From Lunularia cruciata (lineage: Eukaryota > Streptophyta > Marchantiopsida > Lunulariales > Lunulariaceae): a stretch of DNA of 64,000 nucleotides. Position 1 is the stretch's first letter. Each line of letters opens with the position of its first letter. Positions 46,411-56,464 of the stretch are shown piece after piece. Made by a program: the position numbers and the translations under genes. The notes beneath the pieces were generated by a model, which was not told the DNA's origin, did no database searches, and saw nothing but the letters and a program-made list of their open reading frames with translations. The DNA is taken from NCBI GenBank assembly GCA_948567375.1, contig OX419762.1:13894001-13958000 (forward strand), in the 5' to 3' direction.

Positions 46411-47130
46411 ACTGATGCCACCCGTGTGTTACCTCATAGTGTGGAGACTCAGGGCACTCAGATTGAGTTTAGAGAGAGGATTTGTCTATCAAGAGAGTAT
46501 ATTCCATGTATCCTCTTCCTCGGCTTCCTATGGAAGAAGATTATTATTGTGGATGTTACTTGTATGTGTTCATTATGGATTCATGGTGTTATCATTTTTT
46601 GTGCATGGGAGAGCGGGATGACTATGCATGGTTGGTGCCCTCACATATAGTCCGAGCCTGTAGGGTGGGTAGCCTGTCCTGGTGTTAGCCATTTCATCCA
46701 ATTTTGTTTGCTACGCTTTGAGGTTATCTTGTGGATAGATCTTACTCCGGATGGAGTAGAGTGGTTGCTACGGAGCATGTGGCAGTGGTCTGAACTCTCG
46801 GAGGGAGTTCACACCGGGTCTTGCCACATGGCATGTTTGTGTTCTAGAGATATCCAGCAAGATTCTGAGTTCAGAGGACTTAGAGTTAGATCATATGAGC
46901 ATCTTACTTCATTAGGTTTACTTCTTCGTGATCTTTCGATCATAGATAGTTATGCACTCTCTTATTATAGAAACCATCCACATGGTGCTATCCACCTTAC
47001 CCACTTCCGTCCTTATAGGGTACATAAAGCATCATACACTTGGTCATTTGACCCTTTGATGAGTGCTTTGGACAGATTTGGCCATGACGATAGGCCTGCT
47101 ATTAGTTGGGCAGAAGAGGAGTAGACATCA
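46411..47130 (+). pseudogene. Unidentified frames downstream of the coiled coil
   Basis: Frame 46708-47124 (138 codons) includes a DLTPDGVEWLLRSMWQWSEL segment and ends RFGHDDRPAISWAEEE. No family recognised; no matching sequence elsewhere in the window. Confidence 0.3.
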
Positions 47131-47560
47131 GGTAGATTGAGTTCTTATAGTTGTAACCCATATCCTCTTCTTGCTAGTGGTATCAAGCATTGAGACTTGG
47201 ATGAGAGCGAGTGGCCCCTATGGTGGTCATTGAGTCCATTTAGGACTCAACATCATGTATACCGTTGTAGACTTAAGGATGCAATAGTAGCACTTAGACA
47301 CCATAGTGCATCTCCCTCTTCTTTTTCACCTCCTCAACCTCCATAGTCATAGATTTAGGTTATATTGGCTCCCCATTTATATACATATTATGTTCATGTA
47401 TATATTTATGTTTTAGTTTACACTTGTGAACTCTCATATTGTGGTCTAACTCTTGTATTTTCATGTGCTATATACTCAATTGTGCCTTTTGTATCCAACA
47501 TGTCATCACCTTGCAAATATGTGTGCCATTTCCATCAAGAGTCACCACCCTAAACCCATC

Positions 47561-47870
47561 ACGAGTGGCCCTCAGCGTCAATGCACGCCATCGAGCGTCT
47601 ATGAGCATCTACAAGCCATGAATCAAAGTCTGAGGAGCGCCAACAAGCGCCTACCAAATTTATGAGTACCTCTCAATGTCTTTGAGCGCCACCCAACGGC
47701 CACGAGCGTCAACTAGCACTCACCAAGCGGCCACAAGTGCCTACTAGCGCCCACTAGCTTTTACAAGCACCTACAAGTGCCTACAAGCGTCAATGAGCAC
47801 TTGCTTGCCTTTATTCTTTTCCGTGTTGCATTGAGCGGCGACTAGTGGCAACTTGCGGCAGTAAGAAAGA
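47561..47870 (+). repeat. 10-bp-period array, right (about 26 phased units and tail)
   Basis: From 47561 to 47820 the sequence divides into 10-bp units around a core AGCGCC (AGCGTC, AGTGCC, AGCACC and so on; for example CTACAAGTGC, CTACAAGCGT). The phase holds with at most one small slip. Units then change to AGCGGCGACT-like repeats to about 47870. Ten base pairs is not a codon multiple, so this is not a protein-level repeat. Confidence 0.75.
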
Positions 47871-48300
47871 CTTTTGGGCGGCTATGAGCGCCTACTTGCG
47901 GCATCTTGGGCTTAGTGTGCAAGAAAGACATGAGAGGAACTGAGTGGTAATGAGCAATATCAAAAACTTGAGAGGAATTGAGTGGTAACAAGCTGCATCA
48001 CACGGATACTAGAAGCATTTATCAAGTTTCCATAACTCATCTTTATTATAATCATAATAAAGGTTACATGGTGGTATACTATTCACTATCAATAGGTATG
48101 ATGGATGTTGAACTTGAGTGAGCACTTTAAAATATTTACTTATAGTTATAGTCACATCAGGAGTTTTCCTTGCTTATATGAAACTCATTTTGATTTCATG
48201 AGTGCGCTTTGATTCCAAACTCTTCTCCTTAAATTTGTGTTTTTTTGCCTTGGCTTTCCTTTTATCTGCGCTCAATTTTTTTCTCAATTTCAATTTTCAT
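47871..48300. other. Spacer, nothing recognised
   Basis: Short tract between the right array and the Myb/SANT-like frame. GAGAGGAATTGAGTGGTAA-like phrases occur twice near 47930-47990. Confidence 0.35.
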
Positions 48301-48303
48301 CTT

Positions 48304-49101
48304 CTATGTCTCTAATCCAACACGCTCTGCTTCCATTCTCATCATTGTTTTCTCTCTCTTCCTCATGTTGGTGGCTTCTAGTTCAGCTAGTTGTAACCTC
48401 TCTCTGGATTCTATACTATTTGCCTTCAACATGGTAATTTTTGCTAAATCATGAGACAATGACATACTAGGTGACAACTTGGGTACCTTACTTGCAGATA
48501 TTCCACCTTTCCTCCTCTTTGGGTCACGTTCCCCTTCTTGGTCGGCACAATTGGATCCATCTCTTGTAGAAATTAAAGGCAATGGTGTAATGAAAGGTGA
48601 GTCCTTGATCGGTGGAACAAATGGAGACTCATACTCAGGTGATAGGATTCCATTCTCCATGCCACTTGGTAAACGTTCCATCCCTTGGGTGTTTGCAACC
48701 AACTCAGTGCCCGAGTTAGGGAGAACCACCTCTGGAGGAGATGAGAATTGGGAGCACTCATGTGCACCTTCATGGACCTCCTCCTTGCCAACCTCGCAGA
48801 TCTCACTCAAATTAGGATTACAATCTCCTAAACTTACCATTCCCGATGGACTTATGTTCGCTCTAGTCCCAAACATGGCTTCCATTCTTGCAAAATGCGG
48901 GCACATTCCATTCAATTTATCTTCTATAGTTCTCCACCCTTTGCCATATTCCTTCTCGGTGAGACCTTCTCCCGTAGACTTGTTCTTAAGATCCCGAGTT
49001 TCTTTGTACTGTTTCATGTACCGCAACCATTTCTCGTAAAGTCTGTCACCTGTCATAGAAGTAGGAAATCCTTGACCCTCCCTAATCAAAAAGGTTGCCA
49101 T
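48304..49101 (-). CDS. Myb/SANT (trihelix)-like protein, likely Harbinger accessory ORF
   Basis: A 265-codon open frame. Residues about 15-80 show the late trihelix/SANT pattern: YEKWLRYMKQYKETRDLKN, TGEG, then DKLNGMCPHFARMEAMFGTR and ANISPSG. The middle is Pro/Ser/Glu-rich, with a basic patch (GERDPKRRKG, a possible nuclear signal). The C-terminus is helical and charged (RERLQLAELEATNMRKREK). Proteins of this build are the second ORF of plant PIF/Harbinger elements, where they assist the transposase in DNA binding; many host trihelix proteins look alike. The first helices would lie upstream (49102-49440), where the frame is broken, so the N-terminus may be lost. The Harbinger transposase 6 kb away is a possible partner. 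Confidence 0.5.
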   Translation of the reverse strand: MATFLIREGQGFPTSMTGDRLYEKWLRYMKQYKETRDLKNKSTGEGLTEKEYGKGWRTIEDKLNGMCPHFARMEAMFGTRANISPSGMVSLGDCNPNLSEICEVGKEEVHEGAHECSQFSSPPEVVLPNSGTELVANTQGMERLPSGMENGILSPEYESPFVPPIKDSPFITPLPLISTRDGSNCADQEGERDPKRRKGGISASKVPKLSPSMSLSHDLAKITMLKANSIESRERLQLAELEATNMRKREKTMMRMEAERVGLET

Positions 49102-49440
49102 GAAACTAAATGCGGTCTATTTCTGAATGAGCTTTTTGCAATTCCCACCATGAATTTGTGCAAAATGCTTGGGGTCTTCCAAATAATCCAATGGCTATAA
49201 TGGTGTGTTGCCATGCAAAATCATTCATCCTCCTTGGTTTTTCCGGGCACATAAGAAGCCATCCTCAACAAGTCTCCAAATTTCCCTAATGGTTGTTGAG
49301 GTTGCTAATCCAAAGATGACTCTATAGGTCCCGATTCAACGTCGATAAGTGAATCTCCTACACTAAAACAAGGTACTTGATCTCCCATTGCAAAAAGTTT
49401 GTTGCACTCCTAGCGTCAGAATCGTCACCCTCATCCTCTA

Positions 49441-49855
49441 ATCAATTTCTTGGTTACCGCACGGCAGCGCTGATCATTTCACACACCAATGCAAAACTAC
49501 AAAACCGCCATTAGTTGCCTGAGAACTCGCACATTTGCTCTAGAGGGTGATGAATTAGAGTTTACAAATTTTAATTGTTGGGCGGGACCATTTTGAATCT
49601 TGAATACGGAAACCAGATCATCAATACATGACTAAATGACTCACATGGCCACACTCTTGAGGAAACACATTACTCTTTCTAACAATCATTTATTTAGTTA
49701 CAGCATTCCAAAATATCCGTAACATATGATTTGATTTTTATAAATGAATACAATTTGCAAAATATATCTCTTAATTGAAATTAAGAGCGTTCAATTATTA
49801 CAATCTCATATCATTACAGAGTTCACTAAAAATTATTGCAAAATTTGTTATGTAT
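49441..49855. other. AT-rich spacer, nothing recognised
   Basis: No frame or motif found; precedes a copy of repeat R1. Confidence 0.35.
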
Positions 49856-49859
49856 CCCA

Positions 49860-50180
49860 TAGACATCCATCAAAACCCCCTGCTGTGTACAAATGATATA
49901 AATAAAAACGTGGGCTAGAGTAAAGTAGAAACATGGTGTACATGATAGAGCAAACCCAAGATCTGGCAAAGAGCAAAGGATAAATCATAGACAAAAAAGC
50001 ACTATGTACCCCATAGAGCAAACCAAAGAATGAGACAAAGAGAAAAAGAAAAATCATAGAAAGAAATTAACCGAAGAATGGAGGAGTGAAACAATGCGAG
50101 AACTATAGGATGGTGTGGTTGGGAAAACCTGTCGTAACGTAAGAGGGTAACGCAAGAAAACGAAATAAGATAAGATATAC
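49860..50180 (+). repeat. Dispersed repeat R1, copy 2 (3' half)
   Basis: Shares ATAAAAACGTGGGCT, GAGCAAACCCAAG, GAATGGAGGAGTGAAACAAT, a GGATGGTGTGGTTG block and AAACCTGTCG with copies 3 and 4. The 5' half is missing. Confidence 0.7.
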
Positions 50181-50478
50181 AATATATCGCAATATCAAAC
50201 ACTCGTTTAATCATATACTCGTTAAATCATATACGGAAGGTGCGTGACTTAACTTAATCCGGAACTTATTGGAATGCGGTTGAGTGGTCCGCATCAGCAA
50301 TTTGCGGGAGCCGGAATTACAAACTTAAACCGGGTCAAGGAGAAACCATCCATCTCCGGCTGCCTACGCCTGCTCTGGCCATCCATTGTACTATGCAGCA
50401 AATGCGGTACATATTTTCTGCTCCTTGTGGTTTGTTTAACATTAGGCTGTACCTCAGACATCTGAAGGTCATCATGCC

Positions 50479-50592
50479 GTGCAATAAAGTCTAGTGTGAA
50501 AAGTTGGATTTCTTCTTTCCGTAATTTGAAATTTGGTGCAATAAAGTCTAGTGTGAAAAGTTGGATTTCTTCTTTCCGTAATTTGAAATTTG
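50479..50592. repeat. Exact 57-bp tandem duplication
   Basis: GTGCAATAAAGTCTAGTG begins at 50479 and 50536. The two 57-bp units appear identical, so the event is recent. Confidence 0.9.
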
Positions 50593-50626
50593 GGGCCGCT
50601 TCCGCATCCGGGATTATATATAAAAC

Positions 50627-51165
50627 AGCAGAAGCCGTTACCAGAAAAGGTTATCCAAAACTCATGAAGTGCAAACTGATAGGTAAACAAGATGTACATG
50701 ATTCACAAGAGTAGAATAGCGAGAAATCCATAGGTAGAATGTATTGAATGTAACTTGATGCAAAGGTATAATTGAAACAAATTGAGAATACCATACGGTG
50801 GACGAACTAGTAAACGGGAACTCTATGCAAACGACTCCGAGAAATAGAAAACATTATGTAATAGACAGCCAGTAAACAGTGTGTGTGCACGATAAAAATA
50901 AAAACGTGGGCTGGAGTCGGGTAGGAACACTAGACTCGAGAGGTCTGAACCAGGAATCAGGCACAGTGCGCATGAAGAATAATAGGGAGGGAATTAGTTT
51001 GAAAAATGGAGGAGTGGAACAATGCAAGAGCTATTGGATGGAGTGGCTGCAGAAACCTGTCAAAGTGTATCAAGGTAGCGAGAAGAAAGCGAAATTGTAC
51101 AGAATATAAATTATATTGCAACAGGTGCTATGGACGCTTGAGTCCTGAGATGCTAAACAACAAAG
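50627..51165 (+). repeat. Dispersed repeat R1, copy 3
   Basis: Full-looking copy: CAGCAGAAGCCGTT, GGTTATCCAAAACTCATGAA, GTACATGATTCACAA, AAAGGTATAATTGAAACAAA, ACGTGGGCTGGAGT, TGGAACAATG, GAAACCTGTC, then GCTTGAGTCCTGAGATGCTA and AACAACAAAGGG. Confidence 0.75.
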
Positions 51166-51944
51166 GGCAGTAGAAGGTGGCCATAATAAATCTCCCCGAT
51201 AACACCTGCGACTTCCTCAATGCCTCACCCAGTGCCGAAATAGCTGAGCAATGTCAATACACCTCCGTACCAAGTTTCAGCTCGAAAACTCATAAATGCC
51301 AAGGCAAACTCAGTTGCTTCAAACAGTACCGCTCAGGGTAAGGGAAGTTGTGTCGTATGAAACTTAAAATCCAAACAAAGGGTAACAACAGTAAAAAGCC
51401 ACATGTCTATGCAATGCAAATAAATCAGCATCCGCAGAAGAATATGAAATCATGAACAAGAGAAAGTAAAGGACTTGAAACATACCTGGTTAAAACCTGA
51501 AAGGAATCAAATATTTAGTATCAAAATCAAGTAAAACCCAGCAAACTACTCAATGATCCAAATTAATGAAGAAGGTAAATTAACTGTTTGAAATCACCGA
51601 AGAAACAGTAAGGACCTGAGTCAGAAGGCATGGGAAGGAGCAAGTCATTTGACACCCAAAGACACCATAGAGAGCGAGTCCAAAGACACAGGGAAAGAGC
51701 AGGTCATCTGCCACAGAAACGGACCGAAAGCTCGCAGAGTAAAGCAGAGCGAGCAGCAATCAAAGGTGGTACAAAAAAATAATCCAAAGAGGGGAAAGGG
51801 GAACAAGAAGGGGCCGAAAGGGGACATCTACACTGCCCAGGGAGGGACGGGTCAACTCAAACAGAAAAAGCAAAGGCGAAGTGAAGGAACAGAGAAGCAA
51901 GGAAAAGCCTGAGAGGACTTAGCGCATGATGGGAATATATTGGT

Positions 51945-52170
51945 ATATGAGAGCAGAAGCCGTTCTGGGAAGGGTCATCACGGGAATATATATACATATA
52001 TACGAGAGCAGAAGCCATTCTGGCACAGGAATATATATTGGTATACGAGAACAGACGCCGTTATGGGAAGGGGTTATCCAGAACTCATGAAGTGCAAATG
52101 ATCATTAAGCAAGATGTACGGGAATATATAAACATATATATGAGAGCAGAAGCCATTCTGGGACCGGGTT
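51945..52170 (+). repeat. Cluster of GAGAGCAGAAGCCGTT-like start motifs
   Basis: The motif GAGAGCAGAAGCCRTTCTGG occurs about four times, spaced by short TA-rich runs, just before R1 copy 4. Related motifs stand at 39775, 50627 and 53091. It looks like nested or repeated beginnings of the same family. Confidence 0.65.
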
Positions 52171-52745
52171 AGGTTATCCAGAACTCATGAAACACAAATG
52201 ATCAATGAGTAATATGTACATGATTCACAATGCTAGCGGAGTGTTAAATCCCTAAGGTAGAATGCATCGAATGTAACCTGCAAATAGTGAGAAATCCATA
52301 AGGTAGAATGCATCAAATTTAACTTGAACCAAAGGTATAATTGAAACAAATTGAGAATAACATATGGCTAACAGACTAGTAAACCACCTGAAATCGAGAA
52401 CTCTATACAAACCACTATGGGAAATAGGAAACGCTATGTAAAAGACTGCCAGTCAGTGCATGAACAATGAAAACTTAAAACGTGGGCTGGAGTCAGGTAG
52501 GAACACTATATACACAAGAGGTTGAACCCATGAATCAGGCAAAGAGCTAAGGAAAAATAATAGGGAGGGAATTAGCTGGGAATGGAACAATGGAAGAGCT
52601 ATAGGATGATGTGGTTGCAGAAACCTGTCGAAATGTACCAGGGCAACGAGAGTGAAGCAAAATCGGACAGGATATAAAGTATATCGTAACAAGCGCTATG
52701 AACGCTTGAGTCCTGAGATGCTAAACAACAAAGGGAAGCAGAAGC
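52070..52745 (+). repeat. Dispersed repeat R1, copy 4
   Basis: Longest copy. It has the same ordered blocks as copy 3 and an internal duplication of AAATCCATAAGGTAGAATGC (two units near 52240-52320). It ends in CTTGAGTCCTGAGATGCTAA and ACAAAGGGAAGCAGAAG. No long reading frame. Confidence 0.75.
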
Positions 52746-53001
52746 CAGCCATAGTAAACCTTCACGAAAACACCTGCAACTCCATCAGTGCCTTGTGCTG
52801 TGCCGAAATAGCTGAGCAATTGTCAGTACCCCTCATACCAAGTTTCTGCTCAGTAACTCATGAGTGCCAAGGCAGACTTGGTTGCTCCCCTAAAGTGCCA
52901 CTCAAAAGTAGTGGGAATGTTGAAAGGAACAGGAGTGGAAGTGTGGAAAGAAAGGGCAAGCAGAAGTGTAGGTACATGGATAAGCGCTGGAGTCTTAGCC
53001 G

Positions 53002-53002
<1 letters not shown>

Positions 53003-53085
<83 letters not shown>

Positions 53086-53116
53086 TAAATGAGAGCAGAA
53101 GCCGTTCGGGAACGGG

Positions 53117-53156
<40 letters not shown>
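53003..53156. repeat. Two (TA)n arrays split by an R1 start motif
   Basis: TA repeats at about 53004-53082 and 53118-53155, separated by GAGAGCAGAAGCCGTTCGGG. Confidence 0.95.
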
Positions 53157-53230
53157 CTATTTCGAGTTTTGTGTAAATATATCGAGAAGTTGTATGATAT
53201 CCAAACTTTTATAGCTCTGATTCTTTGCAG

Positions 53231-53335
53231 GGGCACAAATTTCTCATTTCGATGCTATTGAGGCTAATTTTACCTTTGTTTGGATTGATGGGCTTTTCCA
53301 TCCTTCTGTTATCCTATGTGCGTCCAGTTTCATAG
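53231..53335 (+). mobile_element. LINE 3' end fragment H
   Basis: CACAAATTTCTCAT, GATGCTATTGAGGCTAATTT, then GATTGATGGGCTTTTCCATC and CTTCTGTTATCC follow the 3' UTR order of copies A-C, including the hairpin position (53287-53302). Severely 5'-truncated. Confidence 0.6.
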
Positions 53336-56300
53336 ATGCAGAGAGCCTGGTCCATTTTCGCAATTTCACTCGGTAGATTGTTCTGTATGGTGTTCAAAGG
53401 ATACTATCTTCAGTTTAAGTTGAAAGCACCACAAAATAGAAGGTAAACCACAAATGAAAATACGAGTGCAAGGTCTGTCAGGTGATATTTCCAGATCTGA
53501 ATTTGATCACTCTTTCAGAGTGATATCACTCATTACAAGACCCATAACAAGGTCGAACAACTCTGGTCTACAGACAATTCTTTGGGCATCAGTCCAGAAT
53601 CCATGCAGCCTCCGTACGTGCATTGATCCAGTGTATTGCGTGTTTGAGATTAGAACACTCCTTCACCCCAGACATCATCTTCACTCAAAACGTTGACCTC
53701 TACAATCTTCCTTCCCTGCGGAACCTGCTTGAAGCGAACGCAGACCGCTTTTAAGAACCACATTTATAGCTTCAGTCGGAAAGAGCACTCTATGGGCTAT
53801 AGGAGAAACTGGAGTCGAAGAAAAGTTCTTTTTCCTACTCCGGCAAACAGCATACTTTGTCTGGTCTCTTACCTACTTACACTACGCATTTTGATACCAA
53901 TGAGACGAACAGATCGAAACCACACAGTATACAGGTCCGAGAAGACCATCAGCGGAACGATAGAATAATAAAATGGTTAAACGAATGGACACCGAGGCAA
54001 GACCAGGCTTATTAATCAGGTATTGGAAGTAGAGTGCAGTTTCTATACTTTCCATACAGTAGCCTGCTGGAGTTTGTGAACTTACAGGACAAATGCAACT
54101 TCTTATCAAATCTGCGCCACTTGTGTCAGCTCGATATCCAACCTACAAACAGGACGCGTATTAAAAACGTGAAGAAGATAAAACTAGCGTAGCAGTGACG
54201 AAAATTTTGCTGGTAAGATATTTCCAACTTCTTTGAACTAGCCAAGAAAAGCATTCAATTGACTACAAACGAGCGATGTCCTCCAGTGCCTTTACTTTCC
54301 GCGCAATAATGTTATTTTGCAAAACTTGATCTTCTATTTCCAGAGAGCAGAAAGCCTAGAGCTGCACTTACTCTCAGAGTCCAGTGGAAGAGAGGCTGCT
54401 TGCTTTCCACACAATTCCTAGATCTAGGGTAACTTGTGGAGAACAAAACAATGGGGACTCCACACCAGAGCTGAGATTAACACGAACCAAAAGGTTTGGG
54501 CAACACAGGTTGCCTAGGCACCTAGTTAAACAGCGTTGTCACGGCTTAGTCTTTTTTCCTTTTTATCCCCGAAAGTTATGTTAAACCGTTGCTAGTCCAC
54601 AGAGGACTGATATCCTTCCTATATCGCTTACAGTATTCAAAACTTCTTCACCACTAGAAACGCATACCTCCGCTGCTCCGCCCTGAATTTCCATTTCACA
54701 GTGACAACAGGATCCCTCGAAGCAGAATTCCTGAAACTCATATGATCAGGGACTTGACCATACACCAAGCTTTGAGAACAAAAGACACAGGGGACTGATT
54801 GATAATCCACGGTGTACCTCCGTGACTATGACGTCCAATCCAATTTGTGCATGTTAAGCTGCAAACTAGGAGATCGAATGACTTGGGAAATGCAGAAAAC
54901 GATTTCTTCCTTGGGTGCTATTTCAAGAACTCCCAGCATAAAAGAAACTCAGTGCAACTTCCTAAGGGTTCGTTATGGAAGTAATCAATATTTGCTTACA
55001 ATATTTGGCACTGTGACTCCGCATCGCTCCGCAACTCGAAGTAGATTTTCACCAGCCCTGCACTTCGCAGTCACCTTCAGCAATAGAAATTCAATAGAAA
55101 TTCAGTAATGATACAGAACCCACTGCTTTATTACACAGTCTAGAATTGGGCCGGTTATGGCCGAATCACAACAGAGAAGGTTAAGGTCACAAAGCTTAGT
55201 TGCTAGGGACTCCTTAGCTGAATAGCAAGGTGACAAAGTGCACAGATTATGAGCTGAATCTCATGCAGAAAAGGGTTTAAGGTAGTGCAATGCCATAAAC
55301 ATGCGCACTTTGCTTGGAAAATGAAGGGCTTCCCGAAGTAAAAATGTCAGTGTCCATACTCATCTCCAGTAGATAACGGCTACCAGAAGAATGCCAAAAG
55401 AGATGGTTCACAGACTCTTGCCAAAGAATCCCTCGCCATCTCAGCTCGAGAGTGTCGTGTTTAAAGATGATATCATGGCTACCTGACTGACTACATTCGA
55501 TGTTCTAACCCCCATAATCACATTGTTTTCACATCTCGCACAGATATATTTCGGGCTTTCAAGCTGCGTCTTGAAACCATTAGCACGAACATGATGAAAT
55601 TCGTGAGTCAAGGATCCCAATGCTGAAACACTTCATGTCTTTCTGGCTAATAACCAGCTTCCATGTAATCATTCAATCATTCATGTAATCTCTACAAGCC
55701 TTCTAAACAATAAGAAAGACACCAGCAAAACAACACGCCAGTGACTCAACTTTCATCCTTATGCAGAAACACTGGTAACTTGCAGCAACAAACATCAGGC
55801 ACTCTAAGGTGTGTCCACCAGATTTGAATCACCGACACATCAAAAACTCTACCTGTCGCTGGACCCTGAGCACTGATCTTAAAGAGAGGCCGTCAGATGA
55901 TTGGAGAAGAATCTCATCGACAGAACGTTTAATGCCCATCTTTCCCTCTGCGCTGTGAGTAATCTAGCCAGAAATATCACTTCCTCAACCATCTTGCAAC
56001 AGCAGACAACTTACATTACAAGACTGCAAGTACTAAAAATGATCCAAGCTTTCCTTTCGTTTGATACCAAAGCACGTTCTAGCACCAAGCCAGTTACACT
56101 TCGAAGCGCTTCCCAGACTAGTGTGTTTTGCCTCTATATAAAAACACTTGGATAACTGAATCGTTGTATAGCAGGGCCCCGCAAAACAATTGAACTTGCA
56201 GAGGGACCATCAGTTGAAAGATGTAATGATGCATACAGGAAACCTCCGAGCTACCACCTAGTGACTAAGCATTTCATGATCGTCCTACAGCAATGGGACC

Positions 56301-56464
56301 AAAACAATCATTCCTAGGTCAAACTCTAAAGCAGAGATGAGACGATTAATGGGAGTCAATCCACGACTAAAAATCCAGGATTTGAATCTTAGAAGCTGTC
56401 CGGGCGTAGACCCTTTGGGTGGCAACGGAGTCAACATGGTTCGGAATTTCTGCAAAAATTTACA
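53336..56464. other. No recognised gene; downstream of the pogo-derived gene
   Basis: Moderate-GC, non-repetitive sequence. Frames up to 98 codons (54812-55108, plus) lack motifs. The part next to 56464 is probably the 3' UTR of the minus-strand pogo-derived gene. Confidence 0.3.

Noticed and set aside
48479..49039. 186-codon plus-strand frame
   Set aside because: Antisense to the Myb/SANT-like frame, which has a family-like pattern; this one does not.
52652..53156. Frames with long Ile-Tyr runs
   Set aside because: Translation of (TA)n microsatellites and R1 repeat sequence, not a protein gene.
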